64,000 nt of DNA from assembly GCF_028290625.1 (NCBI RefSeq), contig NZ_JAQGJM010000014.1:92854-156853 (forward strand), in the 5' to 3' direction. Each line of letters begins with the position of its first letter. Position 1 is the stretch's first letter. Below are positions 17,663 to 26,888 of the stretch, piece by piece. A model generated the notes under the pieces. The model had not been told where the DNA came from, made no database searches, and saw only the letters and a list, made by a program, of their open reading frames with translations. The DNA comes from Devosia sp. (lineage in GTDB: Bacteria; Pseudomonadota; Alphaproteobacteria; Rhizobiales; Devosiaceae). The translations under genes were made by a program, and so were the position numbers.

Positions 17663-18508
17663 CTAGTTGCTGAGCTTGCTCTGAACTTTGGCATCGACGT
17701 TCAACACGAACTTGAAACTGCCATCCCACGGGCCGTAGTTGCGCGAGGCCACGCCATTGGCTTGCGAGCCGCTATAGCTGGCCTGCCCCGGCATGACCTC
17801 GATGACGACGATGCCGGTTTGCCCCGGCTGCAGCGCGCCGGCATGCACCGCTGCCGCGGCTATCGAGGAATCGTCGGTATAGATGTCGTCGCCCCAGACG
17901 GACTCCGTCGTCGATCCCGTGACTTCGAATTCCAGCAAAGTGCCGTTCTGCCCGCGATACACAGTCAGGTTTTCCGGCGCCCGCTGCACCTGCGCCGCAC
18001 TGGTCGCCTCCGCCCCGACAATGCGGTAGCTGACCTGCCAGGGACCATAGCTGATGCTCACCACGCCATTGCGCGCGACCCCGGCGTAACTATCGAGCCC
18101 CGGCACGATTTCCACGGTGACCACGCCCGCCTGCCCCACCTTCAAGGCCCCGGCATGCACTGCGGCGACAGCCAGGGCGGAGTCACTGGTATAGGTGCCG
18201 TCGCCCCAGATCGCGCCAGCATCGCTGCCGACAACGTTGAATTTCAAGGTCTGGCCGACCTCGCCCGCATAGTTGAACAGGCTCCCCGGATCGGCCTCGA
18301 TTACGGCGCCCGTAATAGCCACCTGCGGCGTGCCGAGCTTGGCGGTCGAGGGCTGGTTTGACTCGGCCGACGCAGAACTGACGCAAAGCAACGCTATAAA
18401 CGCGCCGGTCACTATGGTGTGCTGAACTTTGGTCGCCAAAATTATCAAGCCCCGGTCGTCTCGTCTGGTGCCCGTTATATTGCTTACCGCCGCTCGACTG
18501 ACAAGCAT
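17663..18508 (-). CDS. Secreted protein with two LCCL-like domains
   Basis: About 281 residues from the ATG at 18508; a TTG at 18439 would give a neater signal peptide (VQHTIVTGAFIALLCVSSASA, cut before ESNQ). Two repeats follow, at about 77-165 and 184-268. Each has WGD-x-x-YT-x-DS then AAAVHAGAL, a GVVTVEI or GIVVIEV strand, Y-x-G-x-x-x-NGV and YGPW. That is the LCCL pattern, better known from animal cochlin and some bacterial secreted proteins, where it is linked to lipid or carbohydrate binding. Here the usual cysteines are missing. It is likely periplasmic. The start is uncertain and no ribosome site is convincing. Confidence 0.7.
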   Translation of the reverse strand: MLVSRAAVSNITGTRRDDRGLIILATKVQHTIVTGAFIALLCVSSASAESNQPSTAKLGTPQVAITGAVIEADPGSLFNYAGEVGQTLKFNVVGSDAGAIWGDGTYTSDSALAVAAVHAGALKVGQAGVVTVEIVPGLDSYAGVARNGVVSISYGPWQVSYRIVGAEATSAAQVQRAPENLTVYRGQNGTLLEFEVTGSTTESVWGDDIYTDDSSIAAAAVHAGALQPGQTGIVVIEVMPGQASYSGSQANGVASRNYGPWDGSFKFVLNVDAKVQSKLSN

Positions 18509-18633
18509 TTGCGCGCGCCCAGCCACGGCGCCTTAACATTTGACCAACCCTATGCGCGACGACGCTCTTTGCCTATTGCTGGTAACCGCGCGATGGCACA
18601 AATTGCGCACCGAACAAGCCCGGAGAGTTAGCC

Positions 18634-20436
18634 GTGACCTTTGATATCCTGTCTCGCCCCAAACTGGCTGCTTTTGCCGCTGCCTGCCTGCTGACCGTGG
18701 CCCTGCCAACCGGGACCGCAATCGCCAAGGAAAAGATCAAGGCGCCCGCAGAGCAGAGCACGCCGGTCGTCACCACGCCTCCCGAATTCACCGTCGAAAT
18801 CCCCAGTGTCAACGCCGTGGGGTCCAATGTCGACGACACCACGCTGCGCGCCATTTTCAGCGGCGACCTGGTCGAGAACGCCGATGCGCTGGCCGGCCTC
18901 ACCGCCACCAGCATCACCATTCCCGAGATCATCCTCAGCTTCACGTCCACCGTGGATGGCACCGACAAGTCCGGGACAGTCACCTTCAAGGACGTCGCTC
19001 TCGACAACGTCGAGGATGGCGTTGCCGCCAGCGTGTCGCTCGGTGGTGCTGAACTGACCGCCGATGAAGATGTGTCGGGCAGCTTCGGCGCCGTCTCGGC
19101 CACCAATTTCGATATCGGCGGCATGCTCGCCGTCTATGGCCTGGTCGACGCCGCCGGCCAGACCGAGCTCACCACCCTCTACAGCGATTTCAAGTCCGCA
19201 GGCGGCTCGTTGGCCGTCAAGGACGTCGCCTGCAATGTGGGCGCGATCGAAACGGCCGAATTCAAGGGCCGCCCGCTGAAATTCTCATTTGCCGACATCA
19301 TGGCCATGTCCCAGACAATGGAAGCCGAAGGCGAGACCCCCTCGCCCGAGACCATTGGCAAGGCACTGCACATCTATGCCGATATCTTCACCGCCTTTGA
19401 ATCCTCCCCGGTCACCTTCGGCGGCTTCGATTGTAAGGGCACCGACGAGAACGGCACGCCATTGGACTTCGCCATGGGCGGCATGACCATGGATGGCATG
19501 GCTCCCGGCACCTATCCCGCCATCGCCATGCAGGATTTCCGCATCGCCGTCGAAGGCGATGGTGAAATGAGCATGAGCAATATCGCCTTCAAGGCGATGG
19601 ACCTCAGCGGCCCGATCGCCACCGTCGAAGCCGCGCCCGAAGCCATCGACCAAGCCTGGCTCGATGCCAATGCCCGCTCGCTGATCCCCGCTTTTGCCGG
19701 GTTCTCGTTCGACGGCTTCAAGATGGACATTCCTAATCCCGACGCCGCCGACCAGCGCGTCAAGGCCGATATCGGCGCCTTCGATCTGTCGCTGAGCGAC
19801 TATCTCAACGGCATTCCCACCAACATTTCGACCACCGGCGACAGCATCGTCGTCGATGTGCCCAAGGATTCCGGTGACGAGCAGTTCCAGCAGTTGATCG
19901 ACCTGGGCATCACCTCGATCGATGTCGGTTTTGCCGTCAAGGCCGCCTGGGATGAGGCCACCAACGCCATCAATATCGAGGATGTCTCGGTCAGCGGTGC
20001 CGATCTCGCCACCGTCAAGCTCGCCGGCACCATCGGCAATGCCACCGAGGCCCTTTTCGATATCGATCCGGATACTTCGCTCGCCGCCGCCATGGGCGTC
20101 GTCATCAACAACCTCAAGGTCAACGTGGTCGATGCCGGCCTCGCCGACATCATCCTGAAGCGCGTCTCCACCGAGCAGGGCTCGGATGCCGCCACCATGC
20201 GTCCAATCTATGCGGGCCTGGCTGAAGGCACCATTCTGGGCATGCTCGCCGGTGCTGCCGAGGCCCAGAAGGTCGGCAAGGCCGTCAGCGCCTTCATCAG
20301 CGGCGATGCCAAGGCACTCACTATCGAAATGACCGCCAAGGATCCTGCCGGCCTCGGCCTCGCCGATTTCATGGCCGCCCAGGAAGACCCCACGGTCCTG
20401 CTGCAGAAGACCAATATCTCAGCGACTTCCGAGTAA
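18634..20436 (+). CDS. Large exported protein of unknown function
   Basis: 600 residues. The GTG start at 18634 has a ggagag site and gives a good signal peptide (LAAFAAACLLTVALPTGTAIA). The mature protein is acidic, rich in Ala, Asp, Gly and Thr, with long runs of beta-type sequence and few cysteines (only two, in VACN and FDCKG). There are no membrane helices after the signal peptide. Segments such as NFDIGGMLAVYG, MQDFRIAVEGDG and SSIDVGFAVK-like strands alternate with helices, suggesting an elongated periplasmic or surface protein. I know of similar unnamed exported proteins in Hyphomicrobiales but no function. A GC hairpin separates it from the next, convergent gene. Confidence 0.65.
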   Translation: MTFDILSRPKLAAFAAACLLTVALPTGTAIAKEKIKAPAEQSTPVVTTPPEFTVEIPSVNAVGSNVDDTTLRAIFSGDLVENADALAGLTATSITIPEIILSFTSTVDGTDKSGTVTFKDVALDNVEDGVAASVSLGGAELTADEDVSGSFGAVSATNFDIGGMLAVYGLVDAAGQTELTTLYSDFKSAGGSLAVKDVACNVGAIETAEFKGRPLKFSFADIMAMSQTMEAEGETPSPETIGKALHIYADIFTAFESSPVTFGGFDCKGTDENGTPLDFAMGGMTMDGMAPGTYPAIAMQDFRIAVEGDGEMSMSNIAFKAMDLSGPIATVEAAPEAIDQAWLDANARSLIPAFAGFSFDGFKMDIPNPDAADQRVKADIGAFDLSLSDYLNGIPTNISTTGDSIVVDVPKDSGDEQFQQLIDLGITSIDVGFAVKAAWDEATNAINIEDVSVSGADLATVKLAGTIGNATEALFDIDPDTSLAAAMGVVINNLKVNVVDAGLADIILKRVSTEQGSDAATMRPIYAGLAEGTILGMLAGAAEAQKVGKAVSAFISGDAKALTIEMTAKDPAGLGLADFMAAQEDPTVLLQKTNISATSE

Positions 20437-20445
20437 TCGACCATA

Positions 20446-20469
20446 GCGGCCCCGCTCCGACGGGGCCGC
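20446..20469. terminator. GC-rich hairpin between convergent genes
   Basis: Nine-base stem gcggccccg / cggggccgc with a six-base loop (ctccga), exactly filling the gap between the exported protein stop and the epimerase stop. It lacks a T-run on either side, so it may act as a processing or Rho-assisted barrier rather than a classical terminator. Confidence 0.5.
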
Positions 20470-21465
20470 CTACCTGTAGAACTGCCGGTACCACTCAACC
20501 AGCCGGGCGGCGCCCTCTTCGATCGAGGTCTGCGGCACCGCTCCGATCAACTGCCGCAGCAGCGACACATCCGAATAGGTTTCCACCACGTCGCCCTGCT
20601 GCATCGGCAGGAAATCGAGCCTGGCCTTCTTGCCCAGCGCCGCTTCGATTGCCGCAATGAAATCCATCAATTCGCGCGGCTGCCCGCCACCCAGATTGAC
20701 GATCCGGCTCGGCGCTACCGGCGATAGGGTGTCACCCTCCAGCGCTTCACCCGCCACCGGCGGTCGGTCGATGATCCGCGCGATGGCCTCGACCAGATCA
20801 TCGACATAGGTGAAATCACGCCGCATCCGGCCTTCGCCATAGACCTCGATGGCCTCGCCCGCCTCGATCGCCCGCACGAATTTCAGCGCCGCCATATCCG
20901 GACGCCCCCAGGGCCCGTAGACGGTAAAAAACCTCATGCTGGTCGCCGGGATGCCCCATAGGTGCGCATAGGCATGCACCATGGCCTCGCCGCCCTTCTT
21001 GGTGGCGGCGTAGAGCGAGACCGGATTATTGGAATGATCGGTTTCGGCGAATGGCATTTTCAGATTGCCGCCATAGACCGAGCTGGTCGAGGCAAACACC
21101 AGATGTCGCGGTCGATGCGCCCGCACCGCCTCCAGCAGGTTCGCAGTGCCCACCAGATTGGAGCTGATATAGGTCTCCGGCGCTTCGATGCTGTAGCGAA
21201 CCCCCGCCTGCGCCGCCAGATGAACCACGATCTCAGCCTGGCTGGCCCGCAGCGCCTCGGTCAGCCCCGCGGCGTCCTCGAGCATACCCCGCACGCCATG
21301 AAAACCCGCCTGGTTCGACAGCAGCGCCATCCGCCCAGCCTTCAGCCCATCGTCATAAAACGGCGTCATCCCATCATAGCCGGTGACGCTATGCCCATCG
21401 GCCAACAACCGCCGCGCCAGGTGAAACCCGATAAAGCCGGCCGTACCCGTCACGAATATGTTCAC
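20470..21465 (-). CDS. UDP-glucuronate 4-epimerase-like (LspL/Cap1J type)
   Basis: 331 residues. Extended SDR with TGTAGFIGFHLARRLL at 6-21, HLAAQAGVRYSIE, STSSVYGGN and the YAATKKGGE catalytic pair, then FFTVYGPWGRPDMA and RDFTYVDDLVE. The AGVRYS and GPWGRPDMA blocks are typical of UDP-glucuronate 4-epimerases, which make UDP-galacturonate for capsule and LPS. The start is a GTG at 21465 overlapping the phosphomannomutase stop (GTGA). The length is near the family norm of 335-350. UDP-glucuronate is supplied by the dehydrogenase at 9995, tying this operon to the exopolysaccharide locus. Confidence 0.88.
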   Translation of the reverse strand: MNIFVTGTAGFIGFHLARRLLADGHSVTGYDGMTPFYDDGLKAGRMALLSNQAGFHGVRGMLEDAAGLTEALRASQAEIVVHLAAQAGVRYSIEAPETYISSNLVGTANLLEAVRAHRPRHLVFASTSSVYGGNLKMPFAETDHSNNPVSLYAATKKGGEAMVHAYAHLWGIPATSMRFFTVYGPWGRPDMAALKFVRAIEAGEAIEVYGEGRMRRDFTYVDDLVEAIARIIDRPPVAGEALEGDTLSPVAPSRIVNLGGGQPRELMDFIAAIEAALGKKARLDFLPMQQGDVVETYSDVSLLRQLIGAVPQTSIEEGAARLVEWYRQFYR

Positions 21466-22883
21466 GGCAATTCCTTCAGCGCGCCAGCGGCTGCCCCCAA
21501 ACCCCACTGCAGCAAGGCCCGTGCGCCCGCTTCCGACCCACTCTCGACATAGCAGCGCAACTCCGGCGCATTGCCCGACGCCCGGAAATGCACCATCTCC
21601 CCCGCCCGCGTCCAGAACTGCAGCCCATCGATCTGCGACAACCGCTCGATCTCATGATCCGGCGCAAAAAACGCCGCAGCATAGTCCGCATCATCCGCCA
21701 GCCGCCCCAGCAGCGCCGTGCTTTTCTCGCCCGGCACATGCTCCAGCCGATCGCTCGCCGCAAATTGCAGCGGCAGGCTCGCCACCAATTCCGCCAGGTT
21801 CACACCCTGCCGCGCCGCCAATGCCAGCGCACTGAGCAGTGGCAACACCGCATCCCGCGTTGGCAATGCCGAAATCTCGCCGCCCCCGACAAGCGCCGGC
21901 GTGCCGAGCAGCGTCCCGCCATTCGCCTCGAACCCCACGACGACAGACGCTCCCCCCACAATCGCCTCCGCAATGCCCGCCACCACAAAGGGCGACCCCA
22001 CCTTGGTGCGGATCACCTTCGGGAAAAACCCAGTCTTCTCGATAGCGCTATTGGACGTCACCGGCGTCACCACCGCATCCGCGCCAAGATAGCGCGCCGC
22101 CAGCAGCCCCAGCACATCCCCCCGCACGAACGCGCCCTGCTTGTCCATCAGCAACGGCCGGTCGCCATCGCCATCGGCCGAGACAATGGCGTCCAGCTTT
22201 TCGGAAGCAATCCAACCCTTGAGCGGCGCAAACACCGCATCGCCGAATGCCTCGGTATCGACCGCTACAAACCCATCCACCCGGCCCAGCGGCACAATTT
22301 CAGCACCAGCGCGGTGCAGGATGGCGCCCAGAATGTCCCGCGCCACCGTGGAGTGCTCGAACACACCGATCCGCCAACCCCGCAGCGAGCCTGCCGGCGC
22401 CAGATCGGCAAACCGCGCAACATAGCGCTCGATCGCCGCCACATGCTCATGCGCAACCGGCAGCGCGGCGTCCGCAATCTGCTCATCCCGCAGCGCCGCC
22501 AGAATCCCCGCCTCATCGGCTTTGCTGATTTCGCCGCTCGGGGTGTAAAACTTGAGCCCGTTCCGATCCGCCGGAATATGGCTGCCGGTGATCATGATCG
22601 ATGGGCTCTGCGCCGCCATTGCGTGTAGAGCCAGTGCCGGCGTCGGCAGTGCTCCGCAGTCTATTGGCCGCAATCCATGCGCTTCAATTGCGGCCGCGCA
22701 GTCCGCCGTGATCGCAGCACTCGACGCCCGGAAATCGCGCGCCAGATACACCCGGTCGCTAACGAGCGCCCCAAGGCCCTTCAGATGCCGCAGGAACGCC
22801 GCCGTATAGCGCCGCGCCGCCTGCCCTTGCAGGTCAACCGCCAGCCCACGCAACCCACTGGTGCCGAATTTCACACTATCCAT
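21462..22883 (-). CDS. Phosphomannomutase / phosphoglucomutase-like
   Basis: 473 residues, an alpha-D-phosphohexomutase. Visible sites: FGTSGLRG at 6-13, the active serine loop ITGSHIPADRNGLKFY, the metal loop SADGDGDRPLL, the sugar loop GFEANGGTLLG and the phosphate loop RASGNAPELRCYVE. In the serine loop the common TASHNP is replaced by TGSHIP, as in the CpsG-like branch used for capsule GDP-mannose. The product would be mannose-1-phosphate for GDP-mannose, then Gmd and Fcl. The ATG at 22883 overlaps the arfB stop (TGATG). Glucosamine or glucose specificity cannot be excluded. Confidence 0.88.
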   Translation of the reverse strand: MDSVKFGTSGLRGLAVDLQGQAARRYTAAFLRHLKGLGALVSDRVYLARDFRASSAAITADCAAAIEAHGLRPIDCGALPTPALALHAMAAQSPSIMITGSHIPADRNGLKFYTPSGEISKADEAGILAALRDEQIADAALPVAHEHVAAIERYVARFADLAPAGSLRGWRIGVFEHSTVARDILGAILHRAGAEIVPLGRVDGFVAVDTEAFGDAVFAPLKGWIASEKLDAIVSADGDGDRPLLMDKQGAFVRGDVLGLLAARYLGADAVVTPVTSNSAIEKTGFFPKVIRTKVGSPFVVAGIAEAIVGGASVVVGFEANGGTLLGTPALVGGGEISALPTRDAVLPLLSALALAARQGVNLAELVASLPLQFAASDRLEHVPGEKSTALLGRLADDADYAAAFFAPDHEIERLSQIDGLQFWTRAGEMVHFRASGNAPELRCYVESGSEAGARALLQWGLGAAAGALKELP

Positions 22884-23314
22884 CAATCCCCATCCGGAAT
22901 GTCGCGCCGCATCGTCTTGGTGACGGAACGGATCGATTTCCCCTCCAGTCGCCGCTTTTTCGAAGCTAATGTCGGCCGCGTCGCCACCCGGAATTTCGGC
23001 GCGACCGCGCCTTCCTTGAGCAGCGCCACCAGCCGCTCCTGCGCGTCGGCGCGGTTCATCGGCTGGTCGCGGTGCGAATTGGCGGTGATGACGAGCACGC
23101 CCTGCTTGGTCAGCTTGCGCCCCGCCAGCACCGCAACGCGCCGCTTCATCGGCTCGGGAATATTGGGCGAATTCATCAGATCGAACCGCAGTTGCACCGC
23201 GCTCGACACCTTGTTGACATTCTGCCCGCCCGGCCCGGCACTGCGCACGAACGTCTCCTCCAGCTCGCTGGAGTCGATGCTGATCCGGGGTGTGATCTCT
23301 ATCGGATCGGGCAT
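22883..23314 (-). CDS. arfB: Alternative ribosome-rescue factor B (peptidyl-tRNA hydrolase)
   Basis: 143 residues. The catalytic GGQ lies at 29-31 in RSAGPGGQNVNKVSSAVQLRF, the hallmark of class I release-factor-like ArfB/YaeJ. The C-terminal tail is basic (KKRRLEGKSIRSVTKTMRR), as needed to enter the empty mRNA channel of stalled ribosomes. It frees stalled ribosomes by hydrolysing peptidyl-tRNA. It lies in a minus-strand run downstream of thrS. Confidence 0.95.
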   Translation of the reverse strand: MPDPIEITPRISIDSSELEETFVRSAGPGGQNVNKVSSAVQLRFDLMNSPNIPEPMKRRVAVLAGRKLTKQGVLVITANSHRDQPMNRADAQERLVALLKEGAVAPKFRVATRPTLASKKRRLEGKSIRSVTKTMRRDIPDGD

Positions 23315-23322
23315 CGCATCAT

Positions 23323-23553
23323 CTAGTTCCGGTATCGACCGGCAAAAATGATCTCACCCTCGTGGATCGTGAGGCCCTTGATGGTCGCCCTGTATTTGCC
23401 GGGCAGCCCCTCTGCAGGGACCACCCAGCCTTTTTTGAGCATACCGGCGAAAGTCTTCTCGCCGATATCCTTGAAATCGTCCGGCCCAAGCGCGTTCTCC
23501 TCACCCAGATGGGTAAGCGCCTTGATCTCGCGATTGGACGGACGCTGCGGCAT
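23323..23553 (-). CDS. Small conserved-looking protein, unknown function
   Basis: 76 residues with an ATG at 23553, three bases after the thrS stop region, and eight bases before the arfB start. The sequence (REIKALTHLGEEN, then GWVVPAEGLPGKYRATIKGLTIHEGEIIFAGRYRN) has a helical front and a beta-type end with no membrane or catalytic motif. Tight spacing between thrS and arfB makes it a real operon member. I do not recognise the family. Confidence 0.6.
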   Translation of the reverse strand: MPQRPSNREIKALTHLGEENALGPDDFKDIGEKTFAGMLKKGWVVPAEGLPGKYRATIKGLTIHEGEIIFAGRYRN

Positions 23554-23556
23554 CGA

Positions 23557-25536
23557 TCAGGCAGCCTTGGCCTTGAGGTCCGGCGGGGTCGCTTCCGCCA
23601 TCAACTCAACCAGCGCATCCATGAACGGCACAACCTTCTGCCCTTCGGTTCCGAGGCGGCGCACCGACACAGTGCCCTCCTCGGCCTCGCGCTTGCCAAC
23701 GACGAACATCAACGGCACCTTGCCCACCGAGTGCTCACGCACCTTGTAGTTGATCTTCTCGTTTCGCACGTCCAGCTCCGCCCGGATACCGGCCGAGCGC
23801 AACTGCCGCACCAGCTTCTCGGCGGTCTCGTCGGCCTCCGAAACGATGGTGGCGACCACAACCTGCACCGGCGCCAGCCACATCGGCATCTTGCCCGCAT
23901 AGGACTCGATCATCATGCCGATGAACCGCTCCAGCGACCCAAGGATCGCCCGGTGCAGCATCACCGCATACTTGCGCGAACCGTCCTCGGCCACGTAGGT
24001 GGCGTCCAGCCGCTCCGGCAGCACATAGTCGAGCTGCAACGTTCCCACCTGCCACGAACGCCCGATGGCGTCCTTGAGGTGGAATTCCAGCTTGGGCGCA
24101 TAGAACGCGCCCTCGCCCTCGGCGATCTCGAAGTCATAGCCGGTCGCGCGCAGAGCATCGCCCAGCGCCTTCTCGGCCGCGTCCCAACGCTCGACGGTGC
24201 CGCCGAACTTCTCCGGCCGCGTGGCGAGCTTAATCACCACATCCGAAAAGCCCATGTGTGCGTAGACCGAATAGAGCAGATGCACGAAATGCTCGGTTTC
24301 GCTCTGGATCTGGTCCTCGCGGCAGAAGATGTGCGCATCGTCCTGCGTCATCTGCCGCACGCGCATCAGCCCATGCAGTGCGCCATGCGCCTCATTGCGA
24401 TGGCAGCAGCCGAATTCGGCCATCCGCAGCGGCAGATCGCGATAAGACTTGATGCCCTGGTTGAAGATCTGGATATGGGCCGGGCAGTTCATCGGCTTGA
24501 GCGCCATCAGGTCGCTCTTGCCGCTCAAAACCGGGCCTTCCTCTTCCGTGCCGGGCACTTCGTCAGGCACCACGAACATGTTTTCGCGATACTTGCCCCA
24601 GTGGCCGGAGGCTTCCCAGAACTTCGAACTCATCAATTGCGGCGTCTTCACCTCGACATAGCCCGACGAGTTCAGCCGGCGACGGATATAGGTCTCCATC
24701 TGGTTGTAGAGCACGTAACCTTTGGGATGCCAGAACACCGACCCCTGCGCTTCCGGCTGGAAATGGTACAAATCCATCTCCTGCCCGATCTTTCGGTGAT
24801 CGCGCTTCTCGGCCTCTGCCATCATGTGGAGATACGCGTCCAGCTCTTCCTTGGTAGCAAACGCCGTGCCGTAAATCCGGCTCAGCACAGGATTATTGCT
24901 ATCGCCACGCCAATAGGCGCCGGCCACCTTGGTCAGCTTGAACGCGTTGCCGATATCCTTGACCGTGCGCATATGCGGGCCACGGCAGAGGTCGATCCAC
25001 TGGCCCTGCTTGTACATCTTGAGCGACTGGTCAGCCGGAATGGCATCGACCAACTCGACCTTGAAGTTCTCGCCGCGCGCATTGAAGAACGCCTTGGCCT
25101 GGTCGCGCGTCCACACTTCCTTGGTGAACGCCGCCCCGCGATCGATGATCTCGGCCATCTTCTTTTCGATGACCGGGAAATCGTCCTCGCTGAACGGCTC
25201 GTCGCGCTTGAAGTCGTAGTAGAAGCCGTTCTCGATCACCGGCCCGATCGTCACCTGCGTCGTCGGCCACAGCTCCTGCACCGCTTCGGCAAGCACATGC
25301 GCCGTGTCGTGCCGGATCAGTTCCAGCACGTCCGCCGACCCGCTATCGCGCGTCACGAATTCGATTTTGCCGTCGGCGTCCAGCGCGTCGGACAGATCGC
25401 TCAACACGCCATTCCAGCGCATTGCGACCGTCTTCTTCGCCAGGCTCTTGGAGATGCCTTCGACGATGGTGGTCCCGGTGGTGCCACGCGCATAGTCGCG
25501 AGCTGCACCGTCGGGGAACGTCACCTTGATCGTCAT
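23557..25536 (-). CDS. thrS: Threonine-tRNA ligase
   Basis: 659 residues. Charges tRNA-Thr and edits mischarged serine. Layout: TGS domain at about 1-60, editing domain with HDTAH at 76-80 and a later HMRT/CRGPH zone, class II catalytic core with MNCPAHI and RMAEFGCCHRNE plus the zinc-binding Cys and His, and the C-terminal anticodon-binding domain (VQVVVATIVSEADETAEKLV). The start is the ATG at 25536 with a ctggag site; the frame runs further up but without family similarity. First gene of a minus-strand run with arfB and sugar-nucleotide genes. No T-box is seen in the leader. Confidence 0.97.
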   Translation of the reverse strand: MTIKVTFPDGAARDYARGTTGTTIVEGISKSLAKKTVAMRWNGVLSDLSDALDADGKIEFVTRDSGSADVLELIRHDTAHVLAEAVQELWPTTQVTIGPVIENGFYYDFKRDEPFSEDDFPVIEKKMAEIIDRGAAFTKEVWTRDQAKAFFNARGENFKVELVDAIPADQSLKMYKQGQWIDLCRGPHMRTVKDIGNAFKLTKVAGAYWRGDSNNPVLSRIYGTAFATKEELDAYLHMMAEAEKRDHRKIGQEMDLYHFQPEAQGSVFWHPKGYVLYNQMETYIRRRLNSSGYVEVKTPQLMSSKFWEASGHWGKYRENMFVVPDEVPGTEEEGPVLSGKSDLMALKPMNCPAHIQIFNQGIKSYRDLPLRMAEFGCCHRNEAHGALHGLMRVRQMTQDDAHIFCREDQIQSETEHFVHLLYSVYAHMGFSDVVIKLATRPEKFGGTVERWDAAEKALGDALRATGYDFEIAEGEGAFYAPKLEFHLKDAIGRSWQVGTLQLDYVLPERLDATYVAEDGSRKYAVMLHRAILGSLERFIGMMIESYAGKMPMWLAPVQVVVATIVSEADETAEKLVRQLRSAGIRAELDVRNEKINYKVREHSVGKVPLMFVVGKREAEEGTVSVRRLGTEGQKVVPFMDALVELMAEATPPDLKAKAA

Positions 25537-25667
25537 TTTCAAATCTCCAGAAATTGGATTGATGCAGCGACCTTTGCTGCAAGGCGGCTTGTCTAGCACG
25601 GTTCTCCGCCAAATCCAGCCTCTAGGCAGTTGGCAATTGGCGTCATATATTGGTGTCAGGAGCAAAA

Positions 25668-25961
25668 ATGACCGATCAAATAGTCGATTTGCAGTTTATC
25701 GGGCGCCAGTTGGAGCGCATCCTCGATGAGCAAAGGGCGCTGCGTCAGGAAATGGGCGACGTCAGGACGCTGGTGGTCGGTCTCGCCGAACAAAACCGTC
25801 GGCTCGACCGCCGACTTGTCGACATGCCTTCGGATTTGGAACTTATGATCAAATCCGAAATTGGTGGGCGGCTTACCAACGTCGAAAGTCGGCTCGAGGC
25901 ACGGGGTGACCGCCAAATCGAAAGCCTGATCGAGCGGCTGGCGCAAGTTCGCACGCCATAG
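25668..25961 (+). CDS. Small coiled-coil protein, unknown function
   Basis: 97 residues from the ATG at 25668, which has a strong aggag site. It is predicted almost wholly helical with heptad-like Leu/Ile/Val spacing (LQFIGRQLERILDEQRALRQEMGDVRTLVVGLAEQ) and many charged residues. This suggests a short dimerising coiled coil. It is divergent from thrS and ends 12 bases before yidD, convergent to it. No family recognised. Confidence 0.6.
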   Translation: MTDQIVDLQFIGRQLERILDEQRALRQEMGDVRTLVVGLAEQNRRLDRRLVDMPSDLELMIKSEIGGRLTNVESRLEARGDRQIESLIERLAQVRTP

Positions 25962-25973
25962 CAAACGTCCGCT

Positions 25974-26285
25974 TCAACGCCAGCTTCCATAGGTCCATGG
26001 CGCAAACCAGTGCGCCCGCTCCGGCGCGACAACCGGCACCGGATCATAGCCATGCGTTCCGCCCGGCCGGCACCGCACCACCCGGGCCAGCCCCATCCAC
26101 CCGCCGGGCCAAAACCCGTGCTGCCAGATGGCGTCGCGGGTATATTCCGAGCAGGTTGGCGCGTGCCGGCAGGTCCGCCCCACGAAAGCCGAAAGCGTAT
26201 AGCGATAGATCTGGATCAGCGTGACCGCGACCAGCTTGAACGGCCAGTCGATCACCCGCCACATCATGTCGATGACTCTACCCAT
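25974..26285 (-). CDS. yidD: Membrane protein insertion efficiency factor YidD
   Basis: About 103 residues. The conserved core QIYRYTLSAFVG-x-x-CRHAPTCSEYTRDAI, followed by GFWPGGWMGLARVVRCRPGG and GYDPVP, is the YidD signature, with paired cysteines. It assists YidC in inserting inner-membrane proteins and sits at the membrane through an amphipathic front. It starts at the ATG at 26285, overlapping the upstream stop as TGATG. It is linked to a Fe-S scaffold-like gene, not to rnpA/yidC as in many genomes. Confidence 0.93.
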   Translation of the reverse strand: MGRVIDMMWRVIDWPFKLVAVTLIQIYRYTLSAFVGRTCRHAPTCSEYTRDAIWQHGFWPGGWMGLARVVRCRPGGTHGYDPVPVVAPERAHWFAPWTYGSWR

Positions 26286-26737
26286 CAACCGGCGGCTCTA
26301 ACCGATTCCACCGACTCGATTTTATCCAGCGCGTCGACCATCGCGTCGAACACCAGCAGCGTCGAGGTATGCCGCGGCCGATATTCACGCACCGGCTCGA
26401 GATATTTGAGGTCGCTCCACTTGCCCGTCGGCGGCGCCCCATTCTCCTTGAGCATGGCGTGCATCTGCGCCCGCAGCGCCCGAACCTCGTCCACCGGCGT
26501 GCCAACGATTTCACGCGCCACAACTGCTGCCGAGGTCTGCCCCAGCGCGCAGGCGGAAATATCATGCCCATATTCGACCACGACGCCGTCGCGCACCGCC
26601 AGGTCCACCTCGATCACCGAGCCGCAAACCCGGCTCACCTTGCGGGCCGACGCATCGGGCGCAGCCAACCGCGCCGGCTGCACGGCGTTTGCAGCCAGAT
26701 CGAGGATTTTTTCGGAATAGAGATCGCTAAGGTCCAT
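26285..26737 (-). CDS. NifU/IscU-like iron-sulfur scaffold family protein
   Basis: 150 residues. NifU N-terminal-like fold: LYSEKILDLAANAVQPARL at the start, VCGSVIEVDLAV in the middle and ISACALGQTSAAVV, where the two cysteines C-G-S and S-A-C-A-L-G match positions used for cluster assembly in IscU/SufU relatives. A third cysteine is not obvious, so it may not be a full scaffold. The start is taken at the ATG at 26737. It is an operon with yidD. Possible roles are cluster assembly or a related carrier step. Confidence 0.78.
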   Translation of the reverse strand: MDLSDLYSEKILDLAANAVQPARLAAPDASARKVSRVCGSVIEVDLAVRDGVVVEYGHDISACALGQTSAAVVAREIVGTPVDEVRALRAQMHAMLKENGAPPTGKWSDLKYLEPVREYRPRHTSTLLVFDAMVDALDKIESVESVRAAG

Positions 26738-26888
26738 GAAACGCACAAATCTGTTTCTTGTCGGCTTGGGTCTACCCACTTATATAGGGTGTCCCGCGTG
26801 GGCTGCCATGGCAAAGAATTATCATTGCTCACGGGAACCCTATCCACGTCAGCGCATCTGAAGTTGTGCCAAGCCAAGGAACCGACTT

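Noticed and set aside
23362..25596. A 744-codon plus-strand frame over thrS
   Set aside because: It is antisense to a clear thrS gene; its His/Arg-rich translation is a GC-rich shadow.
25537..25667. T-box riboswitch before thrS
   Set aside because: No specifier hairpin or T-box sequence; thrS in alphaproteobacteria is not known for it.
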